Assembly (NCBI RefSeq): GCF_034043675.1
Contig: NZ_JAXCLA010000002.1
Span: 434,001-498,000 of the forward strand
Length of the DNA: 64,000 bases
Direction: 5' to 3'
Source of the DNA: KK5 sp034043675
GTDB lineage: Bacteria; Pseudomonadota; Gammaproteobacteria; Burkholderiales; Burkholderiaceae_C
Shown: one piece after another, positions 1 to 7,819 of the stretch
How the letters are laid out: each line of letters starts with the position of its first letter
Position numbering within the stretch: the first letter of the stretch is position 1
Program-made: the position numbers and the translations under genes
The notes under the pieces: model-generated
What the model was told of the DNA's origin: nothing
Databases searched by the model: none
The model's input: the letters and a program-made list of their open reading frames with translations, nothing else

Positions 1-294
1 GAGGGCCGCGACACGCTGCCCTGGTTCCGCATCCATCTGTACCTGCGCCTGGGTGACGCGGCCAGCGCCGCCGCGCTCGATCGCGACCTGCGCGAGCAGG
101 GCCCGACACAGGGCCTGATCGCGCTGTTCGGCGACCTCGAGCCGGGGCTAACGATCGAGACCGCCATGGCGCGACAACTGGACCTGATGTCGCTGGACAC
201 CCGTCGCTACGCGGTGATGACCCTGCACGGCGACGCCGACTGCCTGCACCGCGTGATGCCCTGCCCCACGCTGGTGTTCTGCCCAGCCAACTGA
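1..294 (+). CDS. C-terminal end of an unrecognised protein (5' truncated by window)
   Basis: The frame is open from the first base and stops with TGA at 292-294, giving the last 97 residues of a protein. The visible part is soluble-looking, begins near TLPWFRIHLYLRLGD and ends with a Cys-Pro-rich tail (MPCPTLVFCPAN). I do not recognise the family. A clear Rho-independent terminator lies 18 bases after the stop, so this gene ends its transcription unit. Codon use is GC-rich like its neighbours. Confidence 0.75.
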   Translation, partial: EGRDTLPWFRIHLYLRLGDAASAAALDRDLREQGPTQGLIALFGDLEPGLTIETAMARQLDLMSLDTRRYAVMTLHGDADCLHRVMPCPTLVFCPAN

Positions 295-311
295 GCAACG
301 ACAGACAGCAA

Positions 312-340
312 AAAGCCGACCCATGGGGGTCGGCTTTCTT
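312..340 (+). terminator. Rho-independent terminator
   Basis: A perfect 11-bp stem AAAGCCGACCC/GGGTCGGCTTT (312-322 and 327-337) with loop ATGG is followed by CTT. It sits directly after the partial gene that stops at 294. The A-rich 5' side means it could also act on the minus strand for the small genes that end at 355. Confidence 0.85.
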
Positions 341-354
341 ATGGAACTTGCGAC

Positions 355-621
355 TCAGCGGCCAGCCAACATCGTCTCGAACCGCGGCTGCTGGACATCG
401 TTTTGCATCGGCGCCACCGAAGCGAGGCACTGATCGCGCTCGACGCGCGTCAACAACATCGCACAGCCGTGACGTTCGCGAGCCATCTGCTCGCCAGCGA
501 GACGCCGGTTCTGGATCGCGAGCACATTGTCCGAGAGGACCTGGTAGAGCATCACGAGCATCACCGCCGCCAGAACAAGCCCCGCGACGGCGAGGCGTTG
601 CTGCAGCTTCGCGGAGTTCAT
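355..621 (-). CDS. small membrane-anchored protein, function unknown
   Basis: This 88-residue protein starts MNSAKLQQRLAVAG and has one strong hydrophobic segment at about residues 10-28, then a charged, partly helical tail with two Cys. It is probably a single-span inner-membrane protein with the tail outside. Its ATG overlaps the stop of the upstream 53-residue gene (ATGA), so the two are translationally coupled. I do not recognise the family. Confidence 0.6.
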   Translation of the reverse strand: MNSAKLQQRLAVAGLVLAAVMLVMLYQVLSDNVLAIQNRRLAGEQMARERHGCAMLLTRVERDQCLASVAPMQNDVQQPRFETMLAGR

Positions 622-779
622 GCCACGGCGTCCTGACCATCGGCCTCGGTCAGGAAGGGGAACGCCCCTTCATAGCCGAGATCGAAATCCGCGCCGTCGG
701 CGCCAGCAGGCGCCATGGCAAGACCAAAGTTGGCGGGGACCGCCGGAGTGGTCTGGAATGGGGCGGGCTGTTGCTGCAT
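618..779 (-). CDS. tiny unrecognised protein (53 aa) with strong RBS
   Basis: The start ATG at 779 is preceded by GGAGGGATTC, a strong ribosome binding site. The product is 53 residues, acidic and rich in Pro, Ala, Gly and Phe, beginning MQQQPAPFQTTPAV, with no transmembrane segment. Its TGA overlaps the ATG of the next gene (355-621) in an ATGA junction. The strong Shine-Dalgarno sequence and the coupling argue that it is real although short. Function unknown. Confidence 0.55.
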   Translation of the reverse strand: MQQQPAPFQTTPAVPANFGLAMAPAGADGADFDLGYEGAFPFLTEADGQDAVA

Positions 780-813
780 GAATCCCTCCGTCTTGTTCTA
801 GCGGGCGGCTGGC

Positions 814-1044
814 TTACTTCTTCTTGCCAACTTCATTGCCGATCACGCCGCCGACGGCTGCGCCGCCCACGGTGCCGATCGTGCTGCCACCGGTAACAGC
901 CGCGCCGACAACGCCGCCGGCGACAGTGCCGACCAGGGCGCTGTTCTCACGATGGCTCAGGCCGGCGCAGGCGCTCAGCGAAACGGCCAGGACGCCGCCC
1001 AGCACGGTGGCGGCAAGACGTTGGATGGAAGAATTGGACTTCAT
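814..1044 (-). CDS. glycine-zipper outer-membrane lipoprotein (OsmB/YMGG-like)
   Basis: This 76-residue protein has a type II signal peptide ending in the lipobox LSAC (Cys about residue 26). A glycine-zipper segment follows (GTVAGGVVGAAVTGG and GGAAVGGVIGNEVG) with a KKK tail. The architecture matches OsmB-like small lipoproteins of the cell envelope, whose exact role is unclear. I chose the ATG at 1044 because GAGGT lies just upstream and it gives a normal signal peptide; an in-frame start 15 codons upstream would spoil it. Confidence 0.8.
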   Translation of the reverse strand: MKSNSSIQRLAATVLGGVLAVSLSACAGLSHRENSALVGTVAGGVVGAAVTGGSTIGTVGGAAVGGVIGNEVGKKK

Positions 1045-1195
1045 GGTGTTACCTCGCGTGATGTGGGGGCCGGAGCCCTCGGGGGCCACATGCGTGGCTG
1101 CGTGGAACCCAGTGTGGGTCCGTCACGCAGCGCGAGGAATCGGCACCGGCCGCGCGGTGCCGTCAGAAGCGTCCGACAGCCGGGGCCGGCCGGCT

Positions 1196-2053
1196 TCAGG
1201 CCAGAACGCCGGCCTGGAAGTCGCGCACCGCCTGGATCAGCTCGGCCTGCGTGTTCATCACGAAGGGGCCATGCTGCGCGATCGGCTCCTGCAGCGGCCG
1301 GCCCGCGATCAGCAGCAGACGCGTCGGCTCGTCGCCGGCTGTGAGCCGGATGCCGTCGCTGCCGGGCGTGTTGGCGAAGATCGCCATCCGCTGCGCGGGC
1401 ACCAGGCAGCCGGTCTCGAACTTCAGCGCGCCGCGGTACACGTAGACGAAGGCGTTGTGCGTGTCCGGCAGCGGCTGCTCGAAGACGGCATTCGCTTCCA
1501 GGTGCACGTCGAGGTACAGCGGTTCGGTGTCGTCGCGCTGCACCGCGCCCGTCACACCATGGCTCGCACCGGCGATCACGCGCACGGTCGCACCTTCGTG
1601 CTCGAACTGCGGAATCTCGGCGCTCGGGATGTCGCGGTACCAGGGGTCGCGCATCTTGTCCTTGGCCGGCAGGTTCAGCCACAGCTGGAAGCCTTCCATC
1701 CGGCCTTCCTGCTGCTCGGGCAGTTCGCTGTGGATCACGCCGCGGCCGGCGGTCATCCACTGCACGCCGCCGCCGCTGATCATGCCCTCGTGGCCGGCCG
1801 AGTCGCGATGGCGCATGCGGCCCTCCAGCATGTAGCTGATGGTCTCGAAGCCGCGGTGCGGATGGTCGGGGAAGCCGGCGATGTAGTCGTCGGCCTTGTC
1901 CGAGCCGAAGGCATCGAGCATCAGGTAAGGATCCAGCCGGCGCTGCAGGTTCTGGGTCAGCACGCGGGTCAGCTTGACTCCGGCGCCATCGCTGGTCGCC
2001 TGGCCGGCGACCAGACGTTCCACGGCGCGCGCTTGGCGAAGCGTAGTTGTCAT
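1196..2053 (-). CDS. pirin family protein
   Basis: This 285-residue protein is a bicupin of the pirin family, at the usual family length. The N-terminal cupin carries the metal ligands in HPHRGFE (about residues 63-69) and GVIHSE (about 105-110), including His and Glu of the conserved HxH...H...E set. Pirins bind iron or other metals; some act as quercetin dioxygenases and others as redox-linked regulators. It lies upstream of, and on the same strand as, nothing obviously linked, but its neighbour azoR is also a quinone/flavin-type enzyme, so the pair may respond to the same electrophilic compounds (inference). Confidence 0.88.
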   Translation of the reverse strand: MTTTLRQARAVERLVAGQATSDGAGVKLTRVLTQNLQRRLDPYLMLDAFGSDKADDYIAGFPDHPHRGFETISYMLEGRMRHRDSAGHEGMISGGGVQWMTAGRGVIHSELPEQQEGRMEGFQLWLNLPAKDKMRDPWYRDIPSAEIPQFEHEGATVRVIAGASHGVTGAVQRDDTEPLYLDVHLEANAVFEQPLPDTHNAFVYVYRGALKFETGCLVPAQRMAIFANTPGSDGIRLTAGDEPTRLLLIAGRPLQEPIAQHGPFVMNTQAELIQAVRDFQAGVLA

Positions 2054-2096
2054 GGTCGTTTCTCCTCTGCTTTCGTTTCGATGGACCGTCGACCGA

Positions 2097-2723
2097 TCAG
2101 GCCGCGACGGCTCCGATCAGTTCGGCGATCTGTGCGCGCGCACCAGCGACACCGGCCGCTTCGGCTTCAGGACCCATGGCCAGGCCTTCGGCGTAGATGA
2201 ACTCGATGTTCGTCATGCCGAGGAAACCGAGCACCGTGCGCAGGTAGGGCGTGATGCCGTCGGTGGCCTGGTTGCGGTGCACACCGCCGGTGGCGACGAC
2301 GACGTAGACCTTCTTGCCGGTCACGAGGCCGACGGGGCCGGTGGCGCCGTAGCTGAAGGTGGTGCCGGCACGGGCCACGGCGTCGATCCAGTTCTTCAGC
2401 TGGGTCGGCACGCCGAAGTTGATCATCGGCGTGGCGATCACGATGGCGTCGTGGGCGAACAGCTCGGCGATCAGCGCGTCATTGGCGGCGACGCGCTCGG
2501 CCTGCTCGGCGCTACGCTTGTCGGCCGGTGTGAACAGCGCGCCCAGCGCGGCTTCGTCCATGGCCGGGTGCGGGTCCAGGCCCAGGTCGCGGACGGTCAG
2601 CGCGCCCTTGGCGTCGGCGGTCTTCTTCAGGCCTTCGACCAGTTCGGTCGCCAGGCGGCTCGAATAGGAACCTTGTCCGTCTTGGACGCGGCGGGCACTG
2701 GAATTCAGTTGCAGGATGTTCAT
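2097..2723 (-). CDS. azoR: FMN-dependent NADH:quinone/azo oxidoreductase
   Basis: This 208-residue flavodoxin-like protein starts MNILQLNSSARR, the typical opening of AzoR with the phosphate-binding segment of FMN. It continues with PMINFGVPTQLKNWIDAVARAG, the hallmark AzoR/NQO region (given here as positions about 100-121). AzoR reduces quinones and azo dyes with NADH and protects against thiol and quinone stress in the cytosol. A longer reading with 23 extra N-terminal residues is possible, but the ATG at 2723 fits the family. A LysR gene is divergent, with symmetric sequence in between. Confidence 0.9.
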   Translation of the reverse strand: MNILQLNSSARRVQDGQGSYSSRLATELVEGLKKTADAKGALTVRDLGLDPHPAMDEAALGALFTPADKRSAEQAERVAANDALIAELFAHDAIVIATPMINFGVPTQLKNWIDAVARAGTTFSYGATGPVGLVTGKKVYVVVATGGVHRNQATDGITPYLRTVLGFLGMTNIEFIYAEGLAMGPEAEAAGVAGARAQIAELIGAVAA

Positions 2724-2768
2724 GGCTTCAGCTCCGGTTTGGGTTGCCGGTCTTCGTTCGTCGACCGT

Positions 2769-2841
2769 TGGAACGAACTTTAGGAGCAACAATCCTCCGG
2801 CAGAAGCCGTCGGATTGGATAAGATCGTTCCACCACTGGAA
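2769..2841. promoter_or_regulatory. probable LysR-type operator between azoR and its divergent regulator
   Basis: The 125-bp divergent gap contains TGGAACGA at 2769-2776 and its inverse TCGTTCCA at 2825-2832. The second copy is also half of a tight dyad, GTTCCA-CCAC-TGGAAC (2827-2842). There are thus three GTTCCA half-sites. The dyad ends seven bases before the regulator's ATG, which would suit autorepression. The other half-site lies on the azoR side. Binding by this LysR protein is inferred. Confidence 0.5.
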
Positions 2842-2848
2842 CAAACTG

Positions 2849-3793
2849 ATGTCTCTCGACGCCGACGATCTCCTGCTCTATGCCCGCGTGGTCGACGCCG
2901 GCAGCCTCAGCCGCGCCGCGGAGCGCCTGCATCTGCCCAAGTCCACCGTCTCGCGCCGGCTCGCGGCGCTGGAAGCCCGGCTCGGCGAGAAGCTGCTGCA
3001 GCGCAGCACGCGCCGGCTGACCCTGACCGAATTCGGCGCCGGCGTGCTGGATCACGCGCGCGCGCTGACGGCGGAAGTGGACGCGGCCCTGGCCCTGGCC
3101 CTGTCGCGCCAGCAGCGGCCCAGCGGGCGGCTGCGCGTAACAATGCCGGCGGATTTCGCCCATCAGGCGCTGGGCCCGATGCTGAGCCGCTTCACGCTCG
3201 ACTACCCGGAGGTGCAGCTGGAGCTGGACCTGTCGCCGCGGCGCGTGGACATCATCGGCGAGGGCTTCGACCTGGCCGTGCGCATGGGCGAACTGCAGCA
3301 GGACAGCCAGCTCGCCGCGCGGCGCATGGCCTTGATGACCACCGGCCTCTATGCCTCGCCCGCCTATCTTCAGCAGTACGGCGAGCCGCAGCTGCCGCAG
3401 GCGCTGGAATCGATGCGCGGGCTGATGATCCTGAGCCGCTCGGGCGACCCGATGCCCTGGAGCCTCAGCCGTGGCGAGGGCGAGGCCGCCGAGCACTGGA
3501 CCGGCGTTGCGGCGCAGCGGGTGCTCGTCAACGCGCCGGACATGCTGCTGCGCTTCGCCTGTGCCGGCGTCGGCATCACGGCGGTGGGCGACCACTTCGC
3601 CTGGCAGCACGTGCAGGCGGGCGAACTGGTGCGCGTACTGCCCGATTGGCAACTGGCGCCTGCCGCCTGCTGGGCGGTGTTCCCGGAGCGCAAGCTGATG
3701 CCGCTGCGCACGCGGGTGTTCCTCGATGCGATGGCCGACGCGCTGAAGCCCTGCTCCGCGCAGGTGCCCGCGCCTGTGCCGCCCGAGGCCTGA
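2849..3793 (+). CDS. LysR family transcriptional regulator (azoR-linked)
   Basis: This 314-residue protein has a winged helix-turn-helix at residues 1-60 (AAERLHLPKSTVSRRLAALE) and a type 2 periplasmic-binding-like effector domain from about residue 90. The family length is normal. It is divergent from azoR. LysR proteins in this setting (AzoR/quinone reductase neighbours) usually sense quinones or aromatic electrophiles, but the effector cannot be read from the sequence. I chose the ATG at 2849 because MSLDADDLLLYARVVD is the standard N-terminus of the family. A 35-residue N-terminal extension is open but unlikely. Confidence 0.88.
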   Translation: MSLDADDLLLYARVVDAGSLSRAAERLHLPKSTVSRRLAALEARLGEKLLQRSTRRLTLTEFGAGVLDHARALTAEVDAALALALSRQQRPSGRLRVTMPADFAHQALGPMLSRFTLDYPEVQLELDLSPRRVDIIGEGFDLAVRMGELQQDSQLAARRMALMTTGLYASPAYLQQYGEPQLPQALESMRGLMILSRSGDPMPWSLSRGEGEAAEHWTGVAAQRVLVNAPDMLLRFACAGVGITAVGDHFAWQHVQAGELVRVLPDWQLAPAACWAVFPERKLMPLRTRVFLDAMADALKPCSAQVPAPVPPEA

Positions 3794-3799
3794 AGCTAG

Positions 3800-4240
3800 C
3801 TAGACCTTCGCGGTCGAAGCCTCGGCCAGCAGCGCCGCGCAGCGCTCCTCGTGCTGGCCGATCTCGGCCAGGGTCACCTCGATGTCCTGCAACTGCTGCT
3901 CCAGCTGGCGGCGGTGCTGGCTGAGCACGTCGAGAAAGGCCTTCAGCTGCGGCGCCGCGTCGGACTCGGCGTCGTACATGTCGATCAGCTGCTTGACGTC
4001 CTGGAGGCTCAGGCCGAGGCGCTTGCCGCGCAAGGTCAGCTTGAGGCGGGCACGGTCGCGGTGGGTGTAGACGCGGTTGCGGCCGGCGCGGCCCGGTTCC
4101 AGCAGGCCCATGTCCTCGTAGAAGCGGATCGCGCGGGGCGTGATGTCGAACTCCGCAGCCAGCTCGGTGATGGTGTACAGCCGGCTGTTGCCGTCGGCGG
4201 CCGCTGCAGGTGCGGCGGGCGCGCTGGATTCTGTTGTCAT
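3800..4240 (-). CDS. MerR family regulator, LiuR-like
   Basis: This 146-residue protein has a MerR-type HTH (YTITELAAEFDITPRAIRFY, about residues 22-41, then a wing) and a C-terminal dimerisation coil. It lacks the Cys clusters of metal-sensing MerR proteins. The HTH closely resembles LiuR, the regulator of branched-chain amino acid catabolism in gamma- and betaproteobacteria. The near-palindrome beside it (4265-4280) recurs upstream of icmF at 39164-39179, which supports a role in branched-chain acyl-CoA metabolism. It is divergent from a metallo-hydrolase gene that is probably its target. The LiuR assignment is inference. Confidence 0.75.
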   Translation of the reverse strand: MTTESSAPAAPAAAADGNSRLYTITELAAEFDITPRAIRFYEDMGLLEPGRAGRNRVYTHRDRARLKLTLRGKRLGLSLQDVKQLIDMYDAESDAAPQLKAFLDVLSQHRRQLEQQLQDIEVTLAEIGQHEERCAALLAEASTAKV

Positions 4241-4264
4241 GGCTAAACTGGCGCTGCTGAAGTG

Positions 4265-4280
4265 ACGTTAACGTAAACGT
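4265..4280. promoter_or_regulatory. LiuR-like operator next to the MerR gene
   Basis: ACGTTAACGTAAACGT lies between the divergent MerR gene (ATG at 4240) and the hydrolase (ATG at 4292). It matches the perfect palindrome ACGTTTACGTAAACGT before icmF at 15 of 16 positions. LiuR sites of proteobacteria have this ACGT-TTAC-type dyad. The site is 11 bases from the hydrolase start, so binding would probably block or remodel its promoter. Confidence 0.65.
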
Positions 4281-4291
4281 AAGTCTAAATC

Positions 4292-5350
4292 ATGGCCAAT
4301 CTGCGCGAATCCGAACTGAACTACCCGCTGGGCGACATGCTGCCCGAACCGGGCGGCACGCTGACCATCGCCCCCGGCGTCAAATGGGTGCGGATGGGCC
4401 TGCCTTTCGCGCTGGACCACATCAACCTCTGGTTGCTGCGCGACGAGATCGAGGGGCGCCAAGGCTGGACGATCGTCGACACCGGCGTCTGCAACGATGC
4501 CACGAAGGCCAACTGGGAGCGCGTGTTCGCGGAGCACCTCGACGGCCTGCCGGTGCTGCGGCTGATCGTCACCCACTTCCATCCCGACCACATGGGCCTG
4601 GCGGCCTGGCTGACCGACAAGTGGCAGTGCCGCCTGTGGATGAGCGCGACGGACTTCAACCTCGCCCGCATCGCCAGCCAGAGCACGCAGGGCATGGGCG
4701 GTGAATCCGCGGCCGCCTTCTTCGCCAGCCATGGCCTGCTGGACGAAGAATCGCTCGCCAAGATCCGCGGCCGCGCCAACTACTACCCGAGCATGGTGCC
4801 CGCCGTGCCCGCGAGCTACCGCCGCATCATGGATGGCACCGCGCTGACGATTGGGGGCAAGACCTGGCACTGCATCGCCGGCTACGGCCATGCGCCGGAG
4901 CACATGAGCCTGCATTGCCCCGAGGCCGGGCTGCTGATCTCGGGCGACATGGTGCTGCCGCGGATCTCCACCAATGTGTCGGTCGTCGACGTCGAGCCCG
5001 AATCGGATCCGCTGGGTCTCTACCTGGCGTCGATCGCGCGGATGCTGGCACTGCCGCCCGAGACGCTGGTGCTGCCCGCACACGGCAAGCCCTTCCGCGG
5101 CCTGCATGCGCGCGTGGACCAGTTGCAGGAGCATCACGCCGAGCGCCTGGCCGAGGTGACGGCGGCCTGCGCCGCCCGGCCGCAGCACGCGGCGGAACTG
5201 CTGGACCTGCTGTTCAAGCGCAAGCTGGACCTGCACCAGACGACCTTCGCGATGGGCGAGTCGATCGCGCACCTGAACACGCTCTGGCTGGCGGGCAGCC
5301 TGGCGCGGCAACGTGGGGAAGATGGGGTGTGGCGCTACAGCGCTGCATAG
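4292..5350 (+). CDS. MBL-fold metallo-hydrolase (glyoxalase II-like)
   Basis: This 352-residue protein has the metallo-beta-lactamase motif THFHPDH at residues 94-100, with later ligands in GHAPEHMS and a C-terminal PAHGKPF segment. It belongs to the larger hydroxyacylglutathione-hydrolase-like group with a helical C-terminal extension. The metal is two Zn or Fe ions and the substrate is probably a thioester or similar, not determinable here. It is controlled from the shared LiuR-like operator, so a part in acyl-CoA or thioester turnover is plausible. There is no obvious Shine-Dalgarno sequence before the ATG, which is unusual next to its neighbours. Confidence 0.85.
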   Translation: MANLRESELNYPLGDMLPEPGGTLTIAPGVKWVRMGLPFALDHINLWLLRDEIEGRQGWTIVDTGVCNDATKANWERVFAEHLDGLPVLRLIVTHFHPDHMGLAAWLTDKWQCRLWMSATDFNLARIASQSTQGMGGESAAAFFASHGLLDEESLAKIRGRANYYPSMVPAVPASYRRIMDGTALTIGGKTWHCIAGYGHAPEHMSLHCPEAGLLISGDMVLPRISTNVSVVDVEPESDPLGLYLASIARMLALPPETLVLPAHGKPFRGLHARVDQLQEHHAERLAEVTAACAARPQHAAELLDLLFKRKLDLHQTTFAMGESIAHLNTLWLAGSLARQRGEDGVWRYSAA

Positions 5351-5378
5351 CACCGTGGGCGCCGCGGCCTGAATATCG

Positions 5379-5419
5379 CCGCCGGTACCGAACCCGGGTT
5401 GCGGGCTCGGTACCGGCGG
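5379..5419. repeat. long GC-rich inverted repeat after the hydrolase gene
   Basis: CCGCCGGTACCGA (5379-5391) and its exact inverse (5407-5419) frame a 15-base loop that can partly pair. It lies in the 251-base gap between converging genes (5350 and 5602). There is no T-run after either arm, so it is not a classical terminator but may still stop or stabilise transcripts. The rest of the gap (5420-5601) shows no gene or motif that I recognise. Confidence 0.6.
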
Positions 5420-5601
5420 GACTCCGCTTTCGCTTTTGCGCCTTGTTCTCGCACTTGGGAGACCAGCCTTGTCGGCGGCTGGGGCTCCTCCCTGAAGCCC
5501 CGCTCCGTGCTCGTGATGACAGCTTGTAAAGAGAAGTTTGCCCGCGCGAAACACGTCGAACAAGCCCCTCTAAGGTAGGAGCCGAAACGCGCACATTCAG
5601 A

Positions 5602-6414
5602 TCACGAAGCCGTGATGGATTCCTCGCGCAGCAGGCTGCGCGCCTGCTCGAAATCGGGCATCACCGAGCGCACCAGATCCCAGAAGCGCGGGCTGTGGTT
5701 CATCTCGCGCAGATGGGCCAGCTCGTGGGCGACCACGTAGTCGATGATCGCCGGCGTGTAGTGGATCAGGCGCCAGTGCAGGCGGATCGAGCCATCGGCG
5801 CTGGCGCTGCCCCAGCGGGTCTGCGCCGAGCTCAAGCGCAGCTGCTTCATCGTCACGCCGAGTTCTTCCGCGTAGTGCTGGCAGCGGGGTTCGAAATAGG
5901 CTTTGGCGCAGCGCTTCAACCACGCCTGGACGATGTCGCGGATCTGCTCCGCGCTGGCGTCGTACGGCAGGCCGATGCGCAGCACCCGGCCGGCTTCGTC
6001 CAGCTCGACACCGTCCTGCTGCGGGGTCAGCGCGAGCCGCAACGGCTGCCCGAGGTAGGGCATGCTCGCGCCGTCGCGCCACTCGATGCGGTTGGCCTGC
6101 AGGCGCTGGGCGCGCTCGCGCTGCTCGACCAGCTTGCGCAGGATCCAGTCGGACTTCTGCACCAGCGCGCGCTCGATATCGGCCTGGGGCAGCCAGCGCG
6201 GCGCGCTGACCGACAGGCCGTCCGCACCGACGATGAAGCCGATGCTGCGGCGCCGTGCGCGCTTCAACTCGTACTGCACGCGGTGCTCGCCGAGGCGGGT
6301 TTCGCGCAGCGCACGCGGGTTGACCAGCGCGTCAGGCGGAGGCGGAACGGCCGGCTCCGCATCGAACAGGCTCAGTTGCTTGTCCTGCAGCAGATTGGCC
6401 AGGCGTTTCAGCAT
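5602..6414 (-). CDS. YgjP-type zinc metallopeptidase-like protein (DUF45, M48-like)
   Basis: This 270-residue protein has the zinc motif HELAHLREMNHSPRFW near residues 217-232 (HExxH plus a downstream His) in a YgjP/DUF45 domain covering the C-terminal two thirds. The first 40 residues (QDKQLSLFD, Pro-rich) are variable. It is a likely cytosolic metallopeptidase; the substrate is unknown. It is the last gene of the minus-strand run, seven bases after plsC. Confidence 0.85.
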   Translation of the reverse strand: MLKRLANLLQDKQLSLFDAEPAVPPPPDALVNPRALRETRLGEHRVQYELKRARRRSIGFIVGADGLSVSAPRWLPQADIERALVQKSDWILRKLVEQRERAQRLQANRIEWRDGASMPYLGQPLRLALTPQQDGVELDEAGRVLRIGLPYDASAEQIRDIVQAWLKRCAKAYFEPRCQHYAEELGVTMKQLRLSSAQTRWGSASADGSIRLHWRLIHYTPAIIDYVVAHELAHLREMNHSPRFWDLVRSVMPDFEQARSLLREESITAS

Positions 6415-6421
6415 GTTCGCG

Positions 6422-7174
6422 TCAGGCCTTCGCCGCGTAGGCTTCGGGATCGAGCCGCTGCATTTCCGCTTCGATCCAGGCCTGGACCTCGCGCATCATC
6501 TCCAGCGGCTCGCGGCCCTCGGGGCTGATCGGCCGGCCGATCGAGATGTCCACGACGCCCGGGCGCAGTAGGAAGCTCTTGCGCGGCCAGCAGCGCGCCG
6601 AGGTGGTCGCGATCGGCACGACCGGCACGCCGGTCTCGATCGACAGCCGCGTGCCGCCGCTCTTGTAGTCGCCGACCTTGCCGCGCGGGATGCGCGTGCC
6701 TTCGGGGAACATGATGACCCACACGCCCTTGCCCGCCAGCCGCCGGCCCTTGGCCGCGACCTTGGACCAGGCCTCGCTGCGCTTGCTGCGGTCGATGTGG
6801 ATCATGTCCAGCCGCGCCATCGCCCAGCCGAAGAAGGGGATGTAGAGCAGCTCTCGCTTGAACACATAGGCCAGCGGATGGCTCATCAGCGCCGGGTAGG
6901 CGAAGGTCTCCCAGGTGCTCTGGTGCTTGGACAGCAGGATCACCGCGCCGCTGGCCTGCTGCGGCAGATGCTCCTGGCCCTGCACGCGCCAGCGCACACC
7001 GCAGATGACGCGCGCGCCCCAGATCGCCAGCTTCAGCCAGAAGGCGCAGCTCCAGTAGACCGGGTCGCCCCGCACGAAGATCGATTGGATCAGCACCCAG
7101 ATCGCGACCGGAACGACGGTCAGCAGCAGCCAGAGGACGAACAGCGCGGAGCGCAGTGCGGCAAGAACGATCAA
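6422..7174 (-). CDS. plsC: 1-acyl-sn-glycerol-3-phosphate acyltransferase
   Basis: This 250-residue protein has an N-terminal membrane helix (residues 1-26) and the acyltransferase motifs: block I SKHQSTWET (His with Glu in the usual Asp position, a variant common in betaproteobacteria) and block III FPEGTR. It makes phosphatidic acid from lysophosphatidic acid at the inner membrane. Its start overlaps the end of the upstream gmhB-like gene by four bases, indicating coupling. Confidence 0.9.
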   Translation of the reverse strand: MIVLAALRSALFVLWLLLTVVPVAIWVLIQSIFVRGDPVYWSCAFWLKLAIWGARVICGVRWRVQGQEHLPQQASGAVILLSKHQSTWETFAYPALMSHPLAYVFKRELLYIPFFGWAMARLDMIHIDRSKRSEAWSKVAAKGRRLAGKGVWVIMFPEGTRIPRGKVGDYKSGGTRLSIETGVPVVPIATTSARCWPRKSFLLRPGVVDISIGRPISPEGREPLEMMREVQAWIEAEMQRLDPEAYAAKA

Positions 7175-7815
7175 GAAAGGTCTCCAGGACTCGTGTCGGG
7201 TGTCAGCTTCTCGCCGCGGGCGTCGGCCTTGGCGCGGCGGTCCTGCTGGACCAGGTGTTCGGCGAAGGCCGTGATGTTGGTGTGCACCTGCGTGCCGGGC
7301 ACCTGGGCCAGCATCGCGGCAAGCTGGGTCTCGTCCAGCGTGCCTTCCTTTTCGCTGAGGATCAGGTGCGGCACGCAGCCGGCGTTGCGCGCGGTCATGA
7401 TGTCGCGCAGCGACACGCCGACCATGTGGACCGTGGACAGCTCCACGCCGAAGCGCTCGCCGATCTGCTCGATCAGGCCCGGCAGCGGCTTGCGGCAGTT
7501 GCAGCCCTCCTCCGGCGTGTGCGGGCAGAAGAACACGGCGTCCAGACGCCCGCCCTTCTCCGCCAGCAGCTGGGCGAGTCGCATGTGCACCGCGTTCAGC
7601 GAGGCCATGTCCAGCAGGCCGCGGCCGATGCCGGGCTGGTTCGTCGCCATCACCGTATGCCAGCCGGCGTGGTTCAGGCGGGCCACAGCCTCCAGCGCGC
7701 CGGGCAGCGGCTCCAGTTCCTCCACCGATTTGACGTGGTCGTCGCGGTAGTGGTTGAGCGTTCCGTCGCGGCCGAGGATGACGAGCTTCATGCCGTGGCT
7801 GTGGTCGGCGCGCAT
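7171..7815 (-). CDS. gmhB: GmhB-like HAD phosphatase with two catalytic Asp replaced
   Basis: This 214-residue protein is clearly homologous to D-glycero-beta-D-manno-heptose-1,7-bisphosphate 7-phosphatase: zinc ligands C97, H99, C105 and C107 in CPHTPEEGCNC, and ATNQPGIGRG. However, motif I reads ILGRDGTLN, so the nucleophile Asp of DxD is G15. In the Mg-binding motif GDxxxD the first Asp is V134 (VGVSLRD). Both changes are clear in the DNA. It may be catalytically weak, inactive or altered. An alternative start lies at 7791. It sits in the GlyS-PlsC run four bases after glyS. Confidence 0.8.
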   Translation of the reverse strand: MRADHSHGMKLVILGRDGTLNHYRDDHVKSVEELEPLPGALEAVARLNHAGWHTVMATNQPGIGRGLLDMASLNAVHMRLAQLLAEKGGRLDAVFFCPHTPEEGCNCRKPLPGLIEQIGERFGVELSTVHMVGVSLRDIMTARNAGCVPHLILSEKEGTLDETQLAAMLAQVPGTQVHTNITAFAEHLVQQDRRAKADARGEKLTPDTSPGDLS

Positions 7816-7819
7816 GGCT

